Part shown: one piece after another, positions 11,771-23,300 of the stretch
How the letters are laid out: the number at the start of each line of letters is the position of its first letter
Position numbering within the stretch: the stretch's first letter is position 1
Program-made: the position numbers and the translations under genes
Assembly: GCF_037975245.1 (NCBI RefSeq)
Contig: NC_092562.1
Coordinates: 27,851,554-27,915,553 of the forward strand
DNA length: 64,000 nt
From: Apostichopus japonicus
Lineage: Eukaryota > Echinodermata > Holothuroidea > Aspidochirotida > Stichopodidae
Reading direction: 5' to 3'
Notes under the pieces: generated by a model
The model's database searches: none
The model's input: only the letters and a program-made list of their open reading frames with translations
What the model was told of the DNA's origin: nothing

Positions 11771-12304
11771 GTGAAACAGGTTCCATGTTCCGCTTTCGTT
11801 TTAATAATCACAAACAATTCTATTCGTGATGATGTTGCAGGATTCCCCATTTCCGAACATTTCAATCTTCATAGTCATTCTCTCAAAGACCTAAAATGTA
11901 TTTTAATTGCCTCGAACCTCAAATCCGCTACTGAACGTAAACGGAAAGAAATCGATTGGATCTTTCGTATTAAGTGTCACAACACCGGCTTCAACTATCA
12001 GTTCTATAAATTATTACCCCGTTATTACCATTATTATAAACATATGCAATCCGTTCTTTGTTCCTTAATCCGCTTCCTGCATCATCATGCATATGGTGTA
12101 TTTGGTTTAATTCCATCATTGCAACTTACACTTATCTATAGCGTCATACTTTCATCGTGTTACATTTTGTACATTCGACTGCCAAGTACTGCTGACGAAG
12201 GTCCCAGGGGGACCAAATATTCCAATATATATTCTACAACACAATACTCTTTATTTGTCAATTATGAGTCATATCTTATTTCTCTGGGGTTTGTTTGTTG
12301 TTGA
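11771..12304 (+). pseudogene. Penelope-like element 3' end: GIY-YIG endonuclease remnant
   Basis: The translated stretch PISEHFNLHSHSLKDLKC, then LKSATERKRKEIDWIFRI and TGFNYQF, has the order HFN..HS..DLK ... R...E..WI ... G.N typical of the C-terminal part of the GIY-YIG domain of Penelope-like reverse transcriptases. The conserved N-terminal GIY/YIG residues are missing, and just upstream the natural frame (RFRFNNHK) is one base off, so this is a 5'-truncated fossil. It runs directly into a hammerhead-like motif at 12192, the expected position of a Penelope terminal repeat. The endonuclease would nick target DNA for priming; this copy cannot work. Confidence 0.7.
12192..12220 (+). ncRNA. 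Hammerhead-like motif of Penelope type, copy 2 (decayed)
   Basis: CUGACGA lies at 12192-12198, stem II GGUCC(C)/GGGACC follows, but the expected G before AAA is missing (ACCAAAU). Flanks match the copy at 6977 (TTCCAATATAT, then GTCATATCTTATTTCT-like text), so both derive from one element. Confidence 0.5.
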
Positions 12305-12309
12305 CATTG

Positions 12310-12750
12310 TAGTGAGGTGGAAAATCCTGAACAGTGTAAACATTCCCGGACTCCACCTGGATTCGAACCCGGGCTTCCCGTTTCATATGCGGACACCCTA
12401 ACCACTATAGGATATATGGACGCTGATTGTATGTCCAGAGGTTTCGAATCGGTAAAGAAGGTCGTAATTTTCACTGTAGGCATTTGCCACCTGTATCGAA
12501 CAATACTAGTTCTGTTTATATTTTGTCTTCACTAGAGGTCAAACATGATGCTAACCAAAACGAAATCATTTGAGATTCCTAAAGCCAGATCTCGAAAGAG
12601 ATACGACAAAGGCAAATGGAGATATGTATTATTGAAATTGTAGTGAGTTGGAAAATCCAGAACAATGAAAAAAAATCCAGTTTCCACTGGGATTCGAACA
12701 CGGGCTCCCGCTACATATGCTGACACCCTAACCCTATATGCAGACACCCT
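12310..12750 (-). mobile_element. tRNA-like family B dimer behind the Penelope end
   Basis: tRNA-like boxes occur around 12350-12425 and 12680-12735 on the minus strand, about 330 bp apart, with the same body and the same ATCTC-GAAA-GAGAT hairpin as at 7120-7690. The second box is degraded and partly duplicated (ACACCCTAA repeated). The order hammerhead, spacer, tRNA-like box, body, tRNA-like box equals that at 6977-7690. Confidence 0.65.
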
Positions 12751-12930
12751 AAATATATATATTTTCCAACTCATTACAATTTCAATTATACCATTTCAAG
12801 TATTTGAAAATATATATATATATATACATACAGTTTCATGATAGCATCCTTGCACTGATAGTATAAGCATTATGATCAATTTCAGTACTGTTTGTACTAT
12901 ACACAGACACCTGGATATATCAGATTCGTA

Positions 12931-13660
12931 GTACAACAGCATGGGTATAAGTACAACAGCATGAGTACGGGTCCAACAGCATGAATGCAAGAACAACAGT
13001 ACAGCAGCATGTAGCTTGAGTACGGCGACAGAATCATACGTACGGTCACAACACCATGAGTACGAGTACAGCAGCATGAGTACGAGTTCAACAGCATAAA
13101 TACGGCTAAACCAGCATGAGCATGATTACAGCACCATGAGTTCGAGTACAACAGCAGGAGTACGAGTACAACAGCATTATTACGAGTAAAACAGCATTAT
13201 TACGAGTACAACACCATAATTACGAGTACAACACCATGAGTACGAGTACAACACCATAAGTACGAGTAAAACACCATGAGTACGAGTACAACACCATAAG
13301 TACGAGTACAACAGCATTATTACGAGTAAAACAGCATTATTACGAGTACAACACCATAAGTAAGATTAAAACACCATGAGTACGAGTACAACACCATGAG
13401 TACGAGTACAACAGCAGGAGTACGAGTACAACAGCATTATTACGAGTAAAACAGCATTATTACGAGTACAACACCATAAGTAAGAGTAAAACACCATGAG
13501 TACGAGTACAACACCATAAGTACGAGTACAACAGCAGGAGTACGAGTACAACAGCATTATTACGAGTAAAACAGCATTATTACGAGTACAACACCATAAG
13601 TAAGAGTAAAATACCATGAGTACGAGTACAACACCATGAGTACGGGTACAAGAGCATTAT
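12931..13660. repeat. 20-bp minisatellite, left block
   Basis: About 36 units of the form TACGAGTACAACACCATGAG follow each other with a strict 20-bp period. In the right part six-unit, 120-bp higher-order repeats are visible: 13381-13500 and 13501-13620 are nearly identical. Confidence 0.95.
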
Positions 13661-14930
13661 GGTGTCCGGTGTAAACTCTTTAAGTACAACTTCCCAACTA
13701 ACATTATCAGACTCCTCTCTTCCTTTAAACGATCGATATGCAAATTAACTATAATACTAAGCATTCCAATCCTTTGATTCTGGAAGCCGGCACCCCTCTA
13801 CACCCCCCCCCCCTCCTCACAAGTCTTTGTACTTGGCCCTCTTTATACTCTCTCTACGTAAACGACTTTCCAAACAATAGCATCTACAGTTCAAAGGTTA
13901 GCCAATTCGCAGACGACGCAGCCACATGGGACACATGCAAAACCATTAACAATGCCGTAAACTACGTTCAGAATTCAATTTTTGTATTAGAAGAATAGTG
14001 TTACCGTTGGCGAATTAAAATGAATCCAGTTAAAAGTAAAATCATTATCTTTAATTACCCATTCGATAGGGGTAAAAAAAAAACACAGAAAATTAACCTC
14101 TTTAATAACATCTTAAATAATAGTTATGAGGTAAATTTCCTAAGGATAACTATTGACAAAGACCTAAACTATAAAACATATATTAATAAAACTACAGGGA
14201 TAGTCTGGAGAACGGTCAAAATTCTCAAAACACTTAGGAACACTAATATCTTTAAACCCGAAACTCTGCTTAGTAATTTATAATGCAAAAATCAAACTTC
14301 TTTTCTTATATGTTAGCTTTGCCTTTTCTTAGTGCCCCAAATATAAACATATTTACCACCATCCATAATTCTGTATACCGGCTGTCTTAGAACCCCTAGA
14401 TATACTATAAACAAAACACTGTATGAAATAAGCAAAACCTCAGACATTATCACCATTATTCATAACTTTAACAGTAAATTGCTTAAAATTCAGTTATTTC
14501 AAGAGATTCTTTAATCAAACAACTTCTAATTCATTACATTATTTCGAGCACCTATTCTAAACTTAAGTCAAAGAAATTAAAAAATTAGCTTGGACATCCT
14601 CAACTTCAACTCTTGGAAGGAGGCCTCGGCTCTGGCAGAGGGGGGTTGGAGCGTGTGGCCCCTAAGCCCTTCAGGAATCTAGGATCCCGTTGACTAGTGT
14701 GCTTGTGAGGTAAACAGCACCCTCACTATGAATGCTCCTCTATTCCTTAAAGTTATCCAGCCAGGGCAGGGGCAGCTTTCCACCCCTCTTCCACCCCTCT
14801 TCCACCCCTCTTCCACCCCTCTTCCAACCCTCTTCCATCCCTCTTCCCATACAAAAAATTTCCAAATTCTGCACGATTTGGGCTTTGCCTAGCTCGATTA
14901 GTTCATATTCACTTTAGGGACCAGAGCAAG
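13661..14930 (+). mobile_element. Non-LTR retrotransposon fragment inserted in the minisatellite
   Basis: Sequence between the two minisatellite blocks encodes decayed reverse transcriptase. The translated 13840-13998 shows SLYSLYVNDFP and then SQFADDAATW, where FADD is the catalytic palm motif, followed after a stop by WRIKMNPVKSKI and FLRITIDKDLNYKTYI, the usual thumb-side order in jockey-like elements. The stop at 13996 lies in the same frame and looks like a TGG to TAG change. No 5' or 3' end or target duplication could be defined. A C-rich tandem tract lies at 14778-14848. Confidence 0.75.
14778..14848. repeat. (TTCCACCCCTC)n short minisatellite
   Basis: About six to seven copies of an 11-bp pyrimidine-rich unit, near the right end of the inserted retroelement block. 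Confidence 0.85.
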
Positions 14931-15050
14931 AGTACTACTACAACAGCATGGGTGCGAGTACAACAGTATGAGTACAAGTACAGCAGTATCAACACAAGTA
15001 CAACAGCATGAACACGAGTACAACAGCATGAACACGAGTACAACAGCATT
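14931..15050. repeat. 20-bp minisatellite, right block
   Basis: Six units of the same 20-bp repeat as 12931-13660 (GTACAACAGCATGAACACGA type), separated from it by the retroelement fragment. Confidence 0.9.
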
Positions 15051-15689
15051 CTCCTGATATTAGTAAGAGTACGAGAACATCTCTACGTAGAAAAGTGAGG
15101 GCAGAAACATAATCCTGTCCTCCCGATACCATTGCCAAAACGAGGATCTTCCCGGCCATTTGCCCCCACTGCCCGACACCAATGGTAAAAAAAAAGTAAA
15201 AAAAAAACTGTTGAATTGTTTACTTTCCTGACTTATCGAAACTTGAGAGCGAGAGAGAGAGAGAAGAATCATTTTTTCTTAATTTCAAAGAAATACTTTT
15301 TCTAACTTCAAATGAGCTTATAAAAATGCTAAACATATCTCATCCGAAATATTGCTATTGTGAACTGAGCAATCAGTAACCAAATTCCCTTTCCATTATG
15401 CTAAAGATGAGCCAATGAGAGCATTTTAATCGCAACTGGCAACACATTCCTGTCTCTCAATATTTTGTTTTACTTGATATATAATATTAAAATACTGTTA
15501 CCAAGTTGCTTATCTACTGCACAAACCCGTGTAAGTGAACGCAGTTAGAGGGCCTACCTGATATGCGACAGCCCTTGTCATATGATAGGTCTGCAACAGT
15601 AGTCGGAAAACCGTAGTCGGAGAAACAGCGAGTAAAACAGAGAAGTAAGAACCAGCGTAGCGTGTGCGCCATGATAACCCAAACAAAGG

Positions 15690-15875
15690 ACACAGTCAGT
15701 TCCTTCCAATTATAAGGTCCCCGGTTCGAGTCACTCCAAGATCAATGTATGAACGTTAAATATGAATGTAAGAGACTAACTTCGGACAGATTGGGGCTTA
15801 GATAAGCCAATGAGGCTTCTTCGCGAGTTCATGCTTGTAGGAGCATCTAAAATACATACATATACATACAAGGAC
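15690..15875 (+). mobile_element. tRNA-derived SINE (family A), 5'-truncated
   Basis: It matches 1700-1895 from the B box (GGTTCGAGTCACTCCAAGAT) through ACTAACTTCGGACAG and GATAAGCCAATGAGG to the (CATA) tail. The tetraloop hairpin of copy 1 is partly lost. Confidence 0.75.
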
Positions 15876-17460
15876 ACAGTCGATTCGGCTACATGCACAT
15901 AGACTAAAAACGTATATGTTTTCCTGACTTCAAACATGAAACAGTGGCAGAAACTTCCTTCTTTCATCAGTGTACAGTTATACTTTCACTTTCAACTCAG
16001 GAAAGACTGAAAGAGGTCAATCTAAACTCCATATCTTGGTCATTCTTCGATGCGAAAAAATGCGTCATATGTGGTATGAAAGATATAAATCAAATTAATA
16101 TAGATCAACCCACTAGAACAATACCACTTCACGACCGGCTTTGTCCAGTTTAGGACTTATCAGGGGAAGATAGGAACCAAACCCCATGCCTACGTGTCAC
16201 ATACCTAAGTCTGTAATACTCGGCCACATTTCTTGTACCGACAATGACTTCGTGTTAGGATGATACAGAGTTCAACACTGGTGCTGTGAATATAAGAATA
16301 TACATAGAATAACCATATTTTACGACAAGGCCATCCGTAATTGAGAAGAGAATGTGTTGCATGACCGATATATATATAATTTTTTTTATAAAAGTAAAGC
16401 TTCTCCAAACACACAACCCATGCAAATATATAGTTAAAGGTTACAAATTATTTTATTATAATTACAAGAGTAGGCAAAATCCTGTATAGGCTATGCACAG
16501 TTACACCTGTGTAGAATAACGTTGCGTCTACCCCCTTGGCAAGGTTATCAGTATTATTGTTGTTGTTGTTGTTATTTTTGTGGTTGTTGATATTGTTTTG
16601 TACTGGATCGGAACATTTAAAATATGATAATGTTGTCTAAAAAAAGGCCAATGCTTCATTTCTTACCCACATCATTTGATGTGGATGTGCAAGTTGTTAT
16701 ACACTTTCAGAGCTGCAAATCAATGCAGTGTGTCAGAACAATAGAAATACCAAGATTGGTACCGTTTGATAGTAATATATATGGATAGTTACGGGGTTGA
16801 TGCTTGGCTAAGAGTTATCATTTTTCTTTGCATATTAACTTTAAAATGTATATTTCGTCATGTTAGACTAACATTTTCGTCGTGTGATCTCTTGTACGAC
16901 CACGAAATTATTTCTTGTATGCCTATATATGTACTTCGGGCAGCATAGTTATAACTCATGCGGACTAAGTAGATTGTTTTTTACTTTGTCGATATGCTAT
17001 CATAATTGCAAAAGCATGGTGTCGTTATTCAACCTTCGCTGCTTTTTTATCTCGCATTCTATCATTCCCTCTTCTAGCTTTATCATTTGCTGCCTTAGTT
17101 TGTGACGTCACAGAAAAACCGATGGAACATATTTAACGGCCATTGTCGCCGAGAGTAAACAAGCTGTTTGAGCCAACGTTTCCCAGATTTTCATGGTGGC
17201 TTTGATTCCTTGGCAAAAAAAAAGGGTTGTTTTCTTGTTTTAATTAACATTATGAGTAAATTATACAACCCCTGTATACAATATATCTACTACTAACTAG
17301 CTACTATTAGTTTAACACAGAGTTCGTGGTAATGTTTGTAATGTATATATAGTGGTACGCGTATAGGTTACAACATTAACTTAAGTAAATGATATACTGC
17401 CCGTATAGACGCTGCCTGTGATGTTTAAGGGTAGTATTACAGTTATTAAGTTTGTACATC

Positions 17461-17550
<90 letters not shown>

Positions 17551-17970
17551 CTGCCTGACATTGCAAAACATACCCTATGAAATAATGGAATGATCATTAC
17601 GTTTTGTCCTTGCGTGGCAATATGTGATTGGTTATGAGTGACTTTCAACAAATTTGCCTTTTCGTCGACAAATATCCATTCAACTCTTCCAGCATTCTCG
17701 AATGATTTTGAGAACTAGATCCGTCACAATGAAACGTTCATAAGTGATAACCGTTAATCAGTTGCAACGCAGTACACGATAAAATACATTTCAATAAGTA
17801 GAGACATCGGATGACACTTTGTCGATAAATTATGCAGTTGTGTTCGCATTATCTTTGTAGAGTCAACGTGTGACTGATACTAGTTATCGGGGGCTCACCT
17901 AAAGTGTATAAGCTGGTAGTTAACAGTATATAGATACTATAGAAGGTAATTTACTAAACGAACTAAAAAA
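15876..17970. other. Intergenic DNA upstream of the transporter
   Basis: No exon is recognised. A (GTT)n run lies at 16557-16573 and a (TA)n tract at 17464-17552. The transporter promoter should lie in the last part, but no TATA box is convincing. Confidence 0.5.
17464..17552. repeat. (TA)n microsatellite
   Basis: Alternating TA run of about 90 bp, about 420 bp upstream of the transporter start codon. Confidence 0.95.
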
Positions 17971-20900
17971 ATGGGAATTCTTACTTCCAAGGGGAAGGGA
18001 AGATCTCCTCTCCTGGACAAGAAGGACCAGACGGGACGCCATCTAAGTATAAAAGAGGGTAAGTTTATCATGATACTGTCCTTTTTCTTAATTCATATTG
18101 AACTTAATATTAATTGTTATCATTGTTATCATTTAAAAACAGTATCAATGATACAAAACATTGCGCATCTAATCGACTATACTAAATATTCATGAAAAGT
18201 GTGAACTTATTATGACGAATAAAATCACGTGACCCACTTATAATAGTTAAAGTTACTGTTAGAACTGGATCATAATTGAAATGTGTTTTCTTTAATTTCA
18301 TGAAATGGAGCACAAATTCTAAGCTTATTCGAATAAGAACCGAATGAGGTACTCTAATTATGACACAATCCAACACTGTTAGTACGACAGAGTATTATAT
18401 AACAACCCCTCCCCCTCACCTCCCTCTCCCTTCCCAACTTTGTGTTTGATTTAGTCCTCAGCATAGGTTACTATATATTAAAACTGACCAAATCTGGTGA
18501 TCATAATATGCCACCGGCTAAAAGAAGCTGTGAAGGTAGAACACTAACATAGTCGGGCCAATTCGGTGTCACAATTGATTTAAGTATGTGTGAGTGATGG
18601 GAGATGAGGGGTGGTTAAACAGGGTGATTAGATTAGATTTCTAGAATAGATCAACTTTATTAAACCACGAGGGTAATTGCATGCACGTACAAAACAGGAT
18701 ATGAGATACAAACATTAAAATATGCAAACCTAATATGTACAGTATCAAACAATTGTAAGAATATGAAAACATAAGACATTTGAAAACAGTCAGTAAAACA
18801 ATATACAAAGCTCGGGACAATGGCAAGAGAGTAGGCCTACAGTCGGAACAGAAGAAACAGCCAGACGAAATCTAAAGTTGAAAGTCTTCATTATAAAGTT
18901 TGATGCATTGTGGAATGAATGAGGAAGAAGGTGTTGTTTTAAAGCAATAACGCCACCTTTGTTTATTTTTTGGAATAGAAAGGGAAGAAGAAAAGGAAGC
19001 TGATTGCAATAACTATAAAACCTGCTGGACTATTGTGAATGGCCAGCAAGGTGCTTCCTTACTGGGAGCACCTTACGCGATCAGTGTTGGCGGATACTGG
19101 GCTCTACTGTCGTCGATTATCATCGCCATTTTCGCCAACTATACTTCAAAGGTGAGAACTGCTAAGTTATAATGCTAGAATTCTGTTTGCTAACAGTGAG
19201 GAATCGAGGCAATTGGGTAAGAGGATGTGTAGGGATAAACATTTTGCCCACTCAGTGCCGCTTGAACTTGCTTGATATCTAACACTTGTCATCGTTTTTA
19301 CGTTAGTGAAACGGTCAACACCACTTTTGTCAGGCTAGGGAACTTAAAATTGGAAGCCTGTGACTCGTACACTTGTGAAACATATCAGTTGGCATTTACT
19401 GGAATGAATTGTTGTTTGAAACCACAAAATTTGTTTTCCACTTCGTGAATCTTTTATTAAAAATTTGGCAAGGCAGCGAATATTTGAGAACGAAAGTTTT
19501 GAACGAAAACTACCATTATATTTCCCTTTATTATAATGAAACTGTCCAAAATCTTCGTTACGTGTGTTGCAACAAGAACCTGTTTGCTTACCCACGATTA
19601 CCCCAACCGGGCCAGTTCACATACCGAATCCGCGGGAAACCCTGCTAAGCGCGATTTAGAGGAAAACATTCACGTATGTTTTGTAGGCTCATAGGCGTAG
19701 GAGCCCAGTTTGATTCGGGGGGGGGGGGGGGGGGGCTGTAACGACTTGCCCGAAAATATAACCAAAATGTTTTGCGCGCCCGTTCAGCCTTAATCTACAT
19801 ATCATATGGGCATGCATCGGTTATTGCATCGCATGCCAATTACATACAATCATATGCCGTGTTATTACCGTTCCATATCCGTTAGACATTTTTGGGAAGT
19901 CGTTAACATAATCATAATCATAATAATAATAATATAAGTTTAACCATTGAAAATCACATTGCAATTTATTTTTCTTTCAGTAGGTGCCCGAAAAATTCTC
20001 CTCATATTGCCCGAATTTTCACAAAAATATTTGCTTGGGGAGGGGGATGCATCCCCCCCAACCCCCGCCTCCTACGCCTATGTGTAGGCTAATAGAACAT
20101 GTACGATGTATATTGCTTAAATGTAACAAATCAAGTGATATCTAATTTCCATGACACAGATTCTGATTGAATGTCTTTACAACGACGACGAAGGTGACCC
20201 GGATGACGATGATAGTGATGACGATGATGGGGATGACGAACACCCAGACACAGACACTACCACCAAAGTTATGGTGCGCCATTCCTACATGGAAATTGCG
20301 GACGACAGTCTCCGTGGAATGGCCATAATCGCGCGCTGCTGCATTCAAGCGCACTCTTTCACTATTGCTATCATGTACTTGCAGACTATGGGCGCCATTC
20401 TCTACGAACTACTACAACAAGTGATACCATTATCAAATAACGCTTTTCTTGCTATAATAGTTTGTGCTAGTCTAGTCTTTGTCTTTATTTCTACTCTAAG
20501 CATGATCGCATTTCTCAGTCTGTGGGCGTTGGTATCTCTGTCTTTGCTTACATTTAGCGTTGGATATTATTGTATAACAGAAAGAGACAGTTGGCAGTCT
20601 GAATATCTCAACAAATTAGACATAATGAACCTAATGTACGCCTCTAGTATCATTGTCTCTAACTTCGGTTCTCAGTTCTTCATTATCGACGTTTATAAAT
20701 CAATGAAAACTCCAGAATACTTCTCCCCCGTCTTGAATGCGTCGGCGGTTATTTCAGTTATTTTTTTCGTCGCTATCTCTTTACCGGCCGCTGTCTTATT
20801 TGGATCAACCGTAAATGAATTCGTAAATTTATCTGTTCCGCCTGGGATTTTAAACGTAATCGTAAATGTAACATTTTTATTAAAATCCTTTCTTTCCTTA

Positions 20901-21245
20901 CCTTTCGCTATCTATATATGTGACGTGAATCTGCCTCAATTTCGTTTCTTCGATAATTACACCCAATGGGATTTACAACACTGGGTAAGCTGTGTAAGGC
21001 GAGCGGTATTGATCTTAGTAGCATATCTCTTGGCGGTCATTTTACCATCTTATTCTGTCCTTCTTAATATATCTGGGGGCACTGTAATGGTGTTAGTTGA
21101 ATTAATATTACCTGCCTGTTTCCATCTTAAATTAAAGAATAAGCTGTCTCGTCTTCAAGTTGCAATGGATATTTTGCTTATTCTGTTCGGTATTTCTGTA
21201 AGTAGTGTCACAATAATAAATGTAGTGTTAAAATTTATTACATGA
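17971..21245 (+). CDS. VIAAT/SLC32-like amino-acid transporter, complete
   Basis: Three exons join in phase: 17971-18058, 18979-19151 and 20160-21245 (449 codons with stop). The family hallmark is in exon 2: CWTIVNGQQGASLLGAPYAI then SVGGYWALL, the first transmembrane segment of vesicular GABA/glycine transporters, followed by NYTSK|ILIECLY as in VIAAT. Exon 3 carries the remaining eight or so hydrophobic segments and ends FGISVSSVTIINVVLKF. Members of this amino acid/auxin-permease family load inhibitory amino acids into vesicles using the proton gradient. Compared with the vertebrate protein (about 525 residues) this one is short, mainly because the cytosolic N-terminus is only about 45 residues. 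An acidic insert (DDEGDPDDDDSDDDDGDDE, about residues 96-114) follows ILIECLYN. It may be a lineage-specific paralogue; the substrate cannot be told. Confidence 0.92.
19690..20082. mobile_element. Non-autonomous hAT-type element (393 bp) with 8-bp duplication
   Basis: The ends are CATAGGCGTAGGAG and its exact reverse complement CTCCTACGCCTATG, and TGTAGGCT stands on both sides (19682-19689 and 20083-20090). A perfect 14-bp inverted repeat and an 8-bp target duplication are the signature of the hAT superfamily. There is no transposase. G-rich and C-rich subterminal runs lie inside both ends. It sits in intron 2 of the transporter gene. Confidence 0.88.
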
Positions 21246-22719
21246 CATGCTTGTGCAGACCGAATCCGAGAACACGTATATGCTAACTTGGTCCAATATT
21301 ACTACACGAAACTGTGTGACAGTTATGATCAGAAATTTATGTTTATTGTTCGAGGGCGCAGCCATTTTGTTTTTGGAGTGCCACGTATAACGACCTTTTT
21401 CATATGGATGCAAAGAATCGGGAGCTATAGCTCCTTGGTAAAATTTCGTATAAGATGTTAAACCAGCGGCGTAACGACAAACAATGGCACCCGAGGGATA
21501 AGGATTAGATAGGGCGAAGTCAACGAAGTGAGCAACCAGTCGCCAATTTTAATGCTGACGTTCAGCGAAGCGGGCTGTGTGTACAGTTTGCTTTGGCTCG
21601 GGCGTCCCGTACGGATCGGGGCTAGTGCTTCGCAAGCTTAACCCCCTTGCTTTATGCCACTGTTTAAACTCCACGGATAACTTAGGAGAAATATCTAAAT
21701 CTATGTTCTTTATACGATATCTGTCGTTCGGTGATATAATACTATTTGTTTCCCTCGTTTGTATTTCGCACTTTATTTAAGAAAATATATTTGATTAAAT
21801 CTCTTTAAATTAAATTCTGTAAGAAAGTGTTGGTACGACGTACTCTGTTTAAAAAGAAATATGAAATTGTAAATACAGATCTTCCGTATAATCTAACTAC
21901 GATGAGAGGAAGCAAAAAATAATTGGTGATGTGATATATCATGGTATAATAGTACCATAGCAACAATACTAAAGCATGCTTTGTTTATTTGCAACATCTT
22001 TGAATATCCACTGGATAATAAATGTTATAATATGAACAGACTCTTCTATTCCCTTCTGTGTATTTAATTTATGTCTTCAATGGAAAATAGGTTTAGGACG
22101 TTTAGCCTAAGTTGTAGTTTAAACCAAAAAAAATATACATGCACACAAAAAATATGAAGAAGATATACACCAAAATTAAAAGTGAAAAGTATCTATTCAA
22201 TAGTTTTTCTCACTACAATGTACAAAATTTCCTTAAAATATTTGGTAATCACGAAATACATTTAGCGACTATTCATATCTTGAAATCATGAATATGTATT
22301 ATGTACAATGGATATGGTACAATTTAAGTTATTTGGCAAGTATTGTGTTGAATATAATGAACCAGTAACATGGTCAAATACAATTCTTAAAATTCTTAGC
22401 TGAAAACGTTCCTTTGTACACTGTTATTTGTTAATTTTCAACATATTGCATGCATTAAAGTTCCTAGCATCTAAATTAGTACAACCGTGTACAGATATTT
22501 TCATTCAACCCATTCTTTGCCTACGATCAACATAGAGCCTAAATACCATATTCTTCTCTAAAGATGGCAAGATTGTTCTCCCCTCCCAGCCCCCCCCCCC
22601 CTCCTCACCCACTCCCCTCGTTGCAAAGCCCTCCATTCCTTTCATCATCTACGTATACGATCGCCCTTTATTGAGAAAATAAGGATAAAAGATACAGACT
22701 TTCACTTGCTATCATAACA
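21246..22719. other. 3' flank of the transporter gene
   Basis: Likely 3' UTR and intergenic DNA. An AATAAA on the plus strand near 22016 is a possible poly(A) signal. A C-rich run lies at 22588-22610. No exon is seen. Confidence 0.5.
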
Positions 22720-23300
22720 GCATCAATGTAATTGTTTTTGTTATAAAAAGGTCAGTATTAAATACATATATCATCAATGTAACTGTTTATAACAAAAGCC
22801 ATTATTAGTTGTTTACGACAAAGGCTGTTATTAATACAAACATCATCAAAGTAATCGTTTTTTACAAAGAACATTATTAATACAAACACCATCCAAGTAA
22901 TTGTTTATTACAAAGACCATCATTAATACAAACATCATCAATGTAACTGTTTATTACAAAGGCCTTTTTTACACAAACACCATCAAAGTAATTGTTTATT
23001 ACAAAAGTCATTATTAATACAAACATCATCAATGTAATTGTTTATTACACAGACCATTATTAAAACAACATCATCAATGTAATTGCTTACTACAAACGCC
23101 ATTATTGATACAAAACATCATCAATGTAATTGTGTTTAACAAAGGCCGTTATTAATACAAACATCATCAATGTAATTTTTTATTACAACAGCCGTTCTTA
23201 ATACAAACATCATCAATGTAATTGCTTAATACAAAGACCATTATGAATACAAACACCATCAAAGTAATTGTTCATTACAAAGACCATTATTAAAATCTTA
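22720..23300. repeat. ~46-bp minisatellite downstream of ERCC6L2
   Basis: About twelve imperfect units (AATACAAACATCATCAATG, TAATTGTTTATTACAAAG) repeat with a period of 45-47 bp. Read on the minus strand, at least four units contain AATAAAC, so the array offers several poly(A) signals in the sense of ERCC6L2, whose reading frame ends 0.8-1.2 kb before it. Confidence 0.88.

Noticed and set aside
7148-12740. tRNA genes at the tRNA-like boxes
   Set aside because: Copies differ from each other, some lack pairing in acceptor or anticodon arms, and all sit in repeat units of the same kind; they are tRNA-derived repeats.
13366-13617. Minus-strand frame with VVLVLMVFYSYLWCC repeats resembling a membrane protein
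   Set aside because: It is the translation of the 20-bp minisatellite.
22720-23300. CRISPR-like array
   Set aside because: The units are contiguous imperfect tandem copies without unique spacers, and the DNA is eukaryotic.
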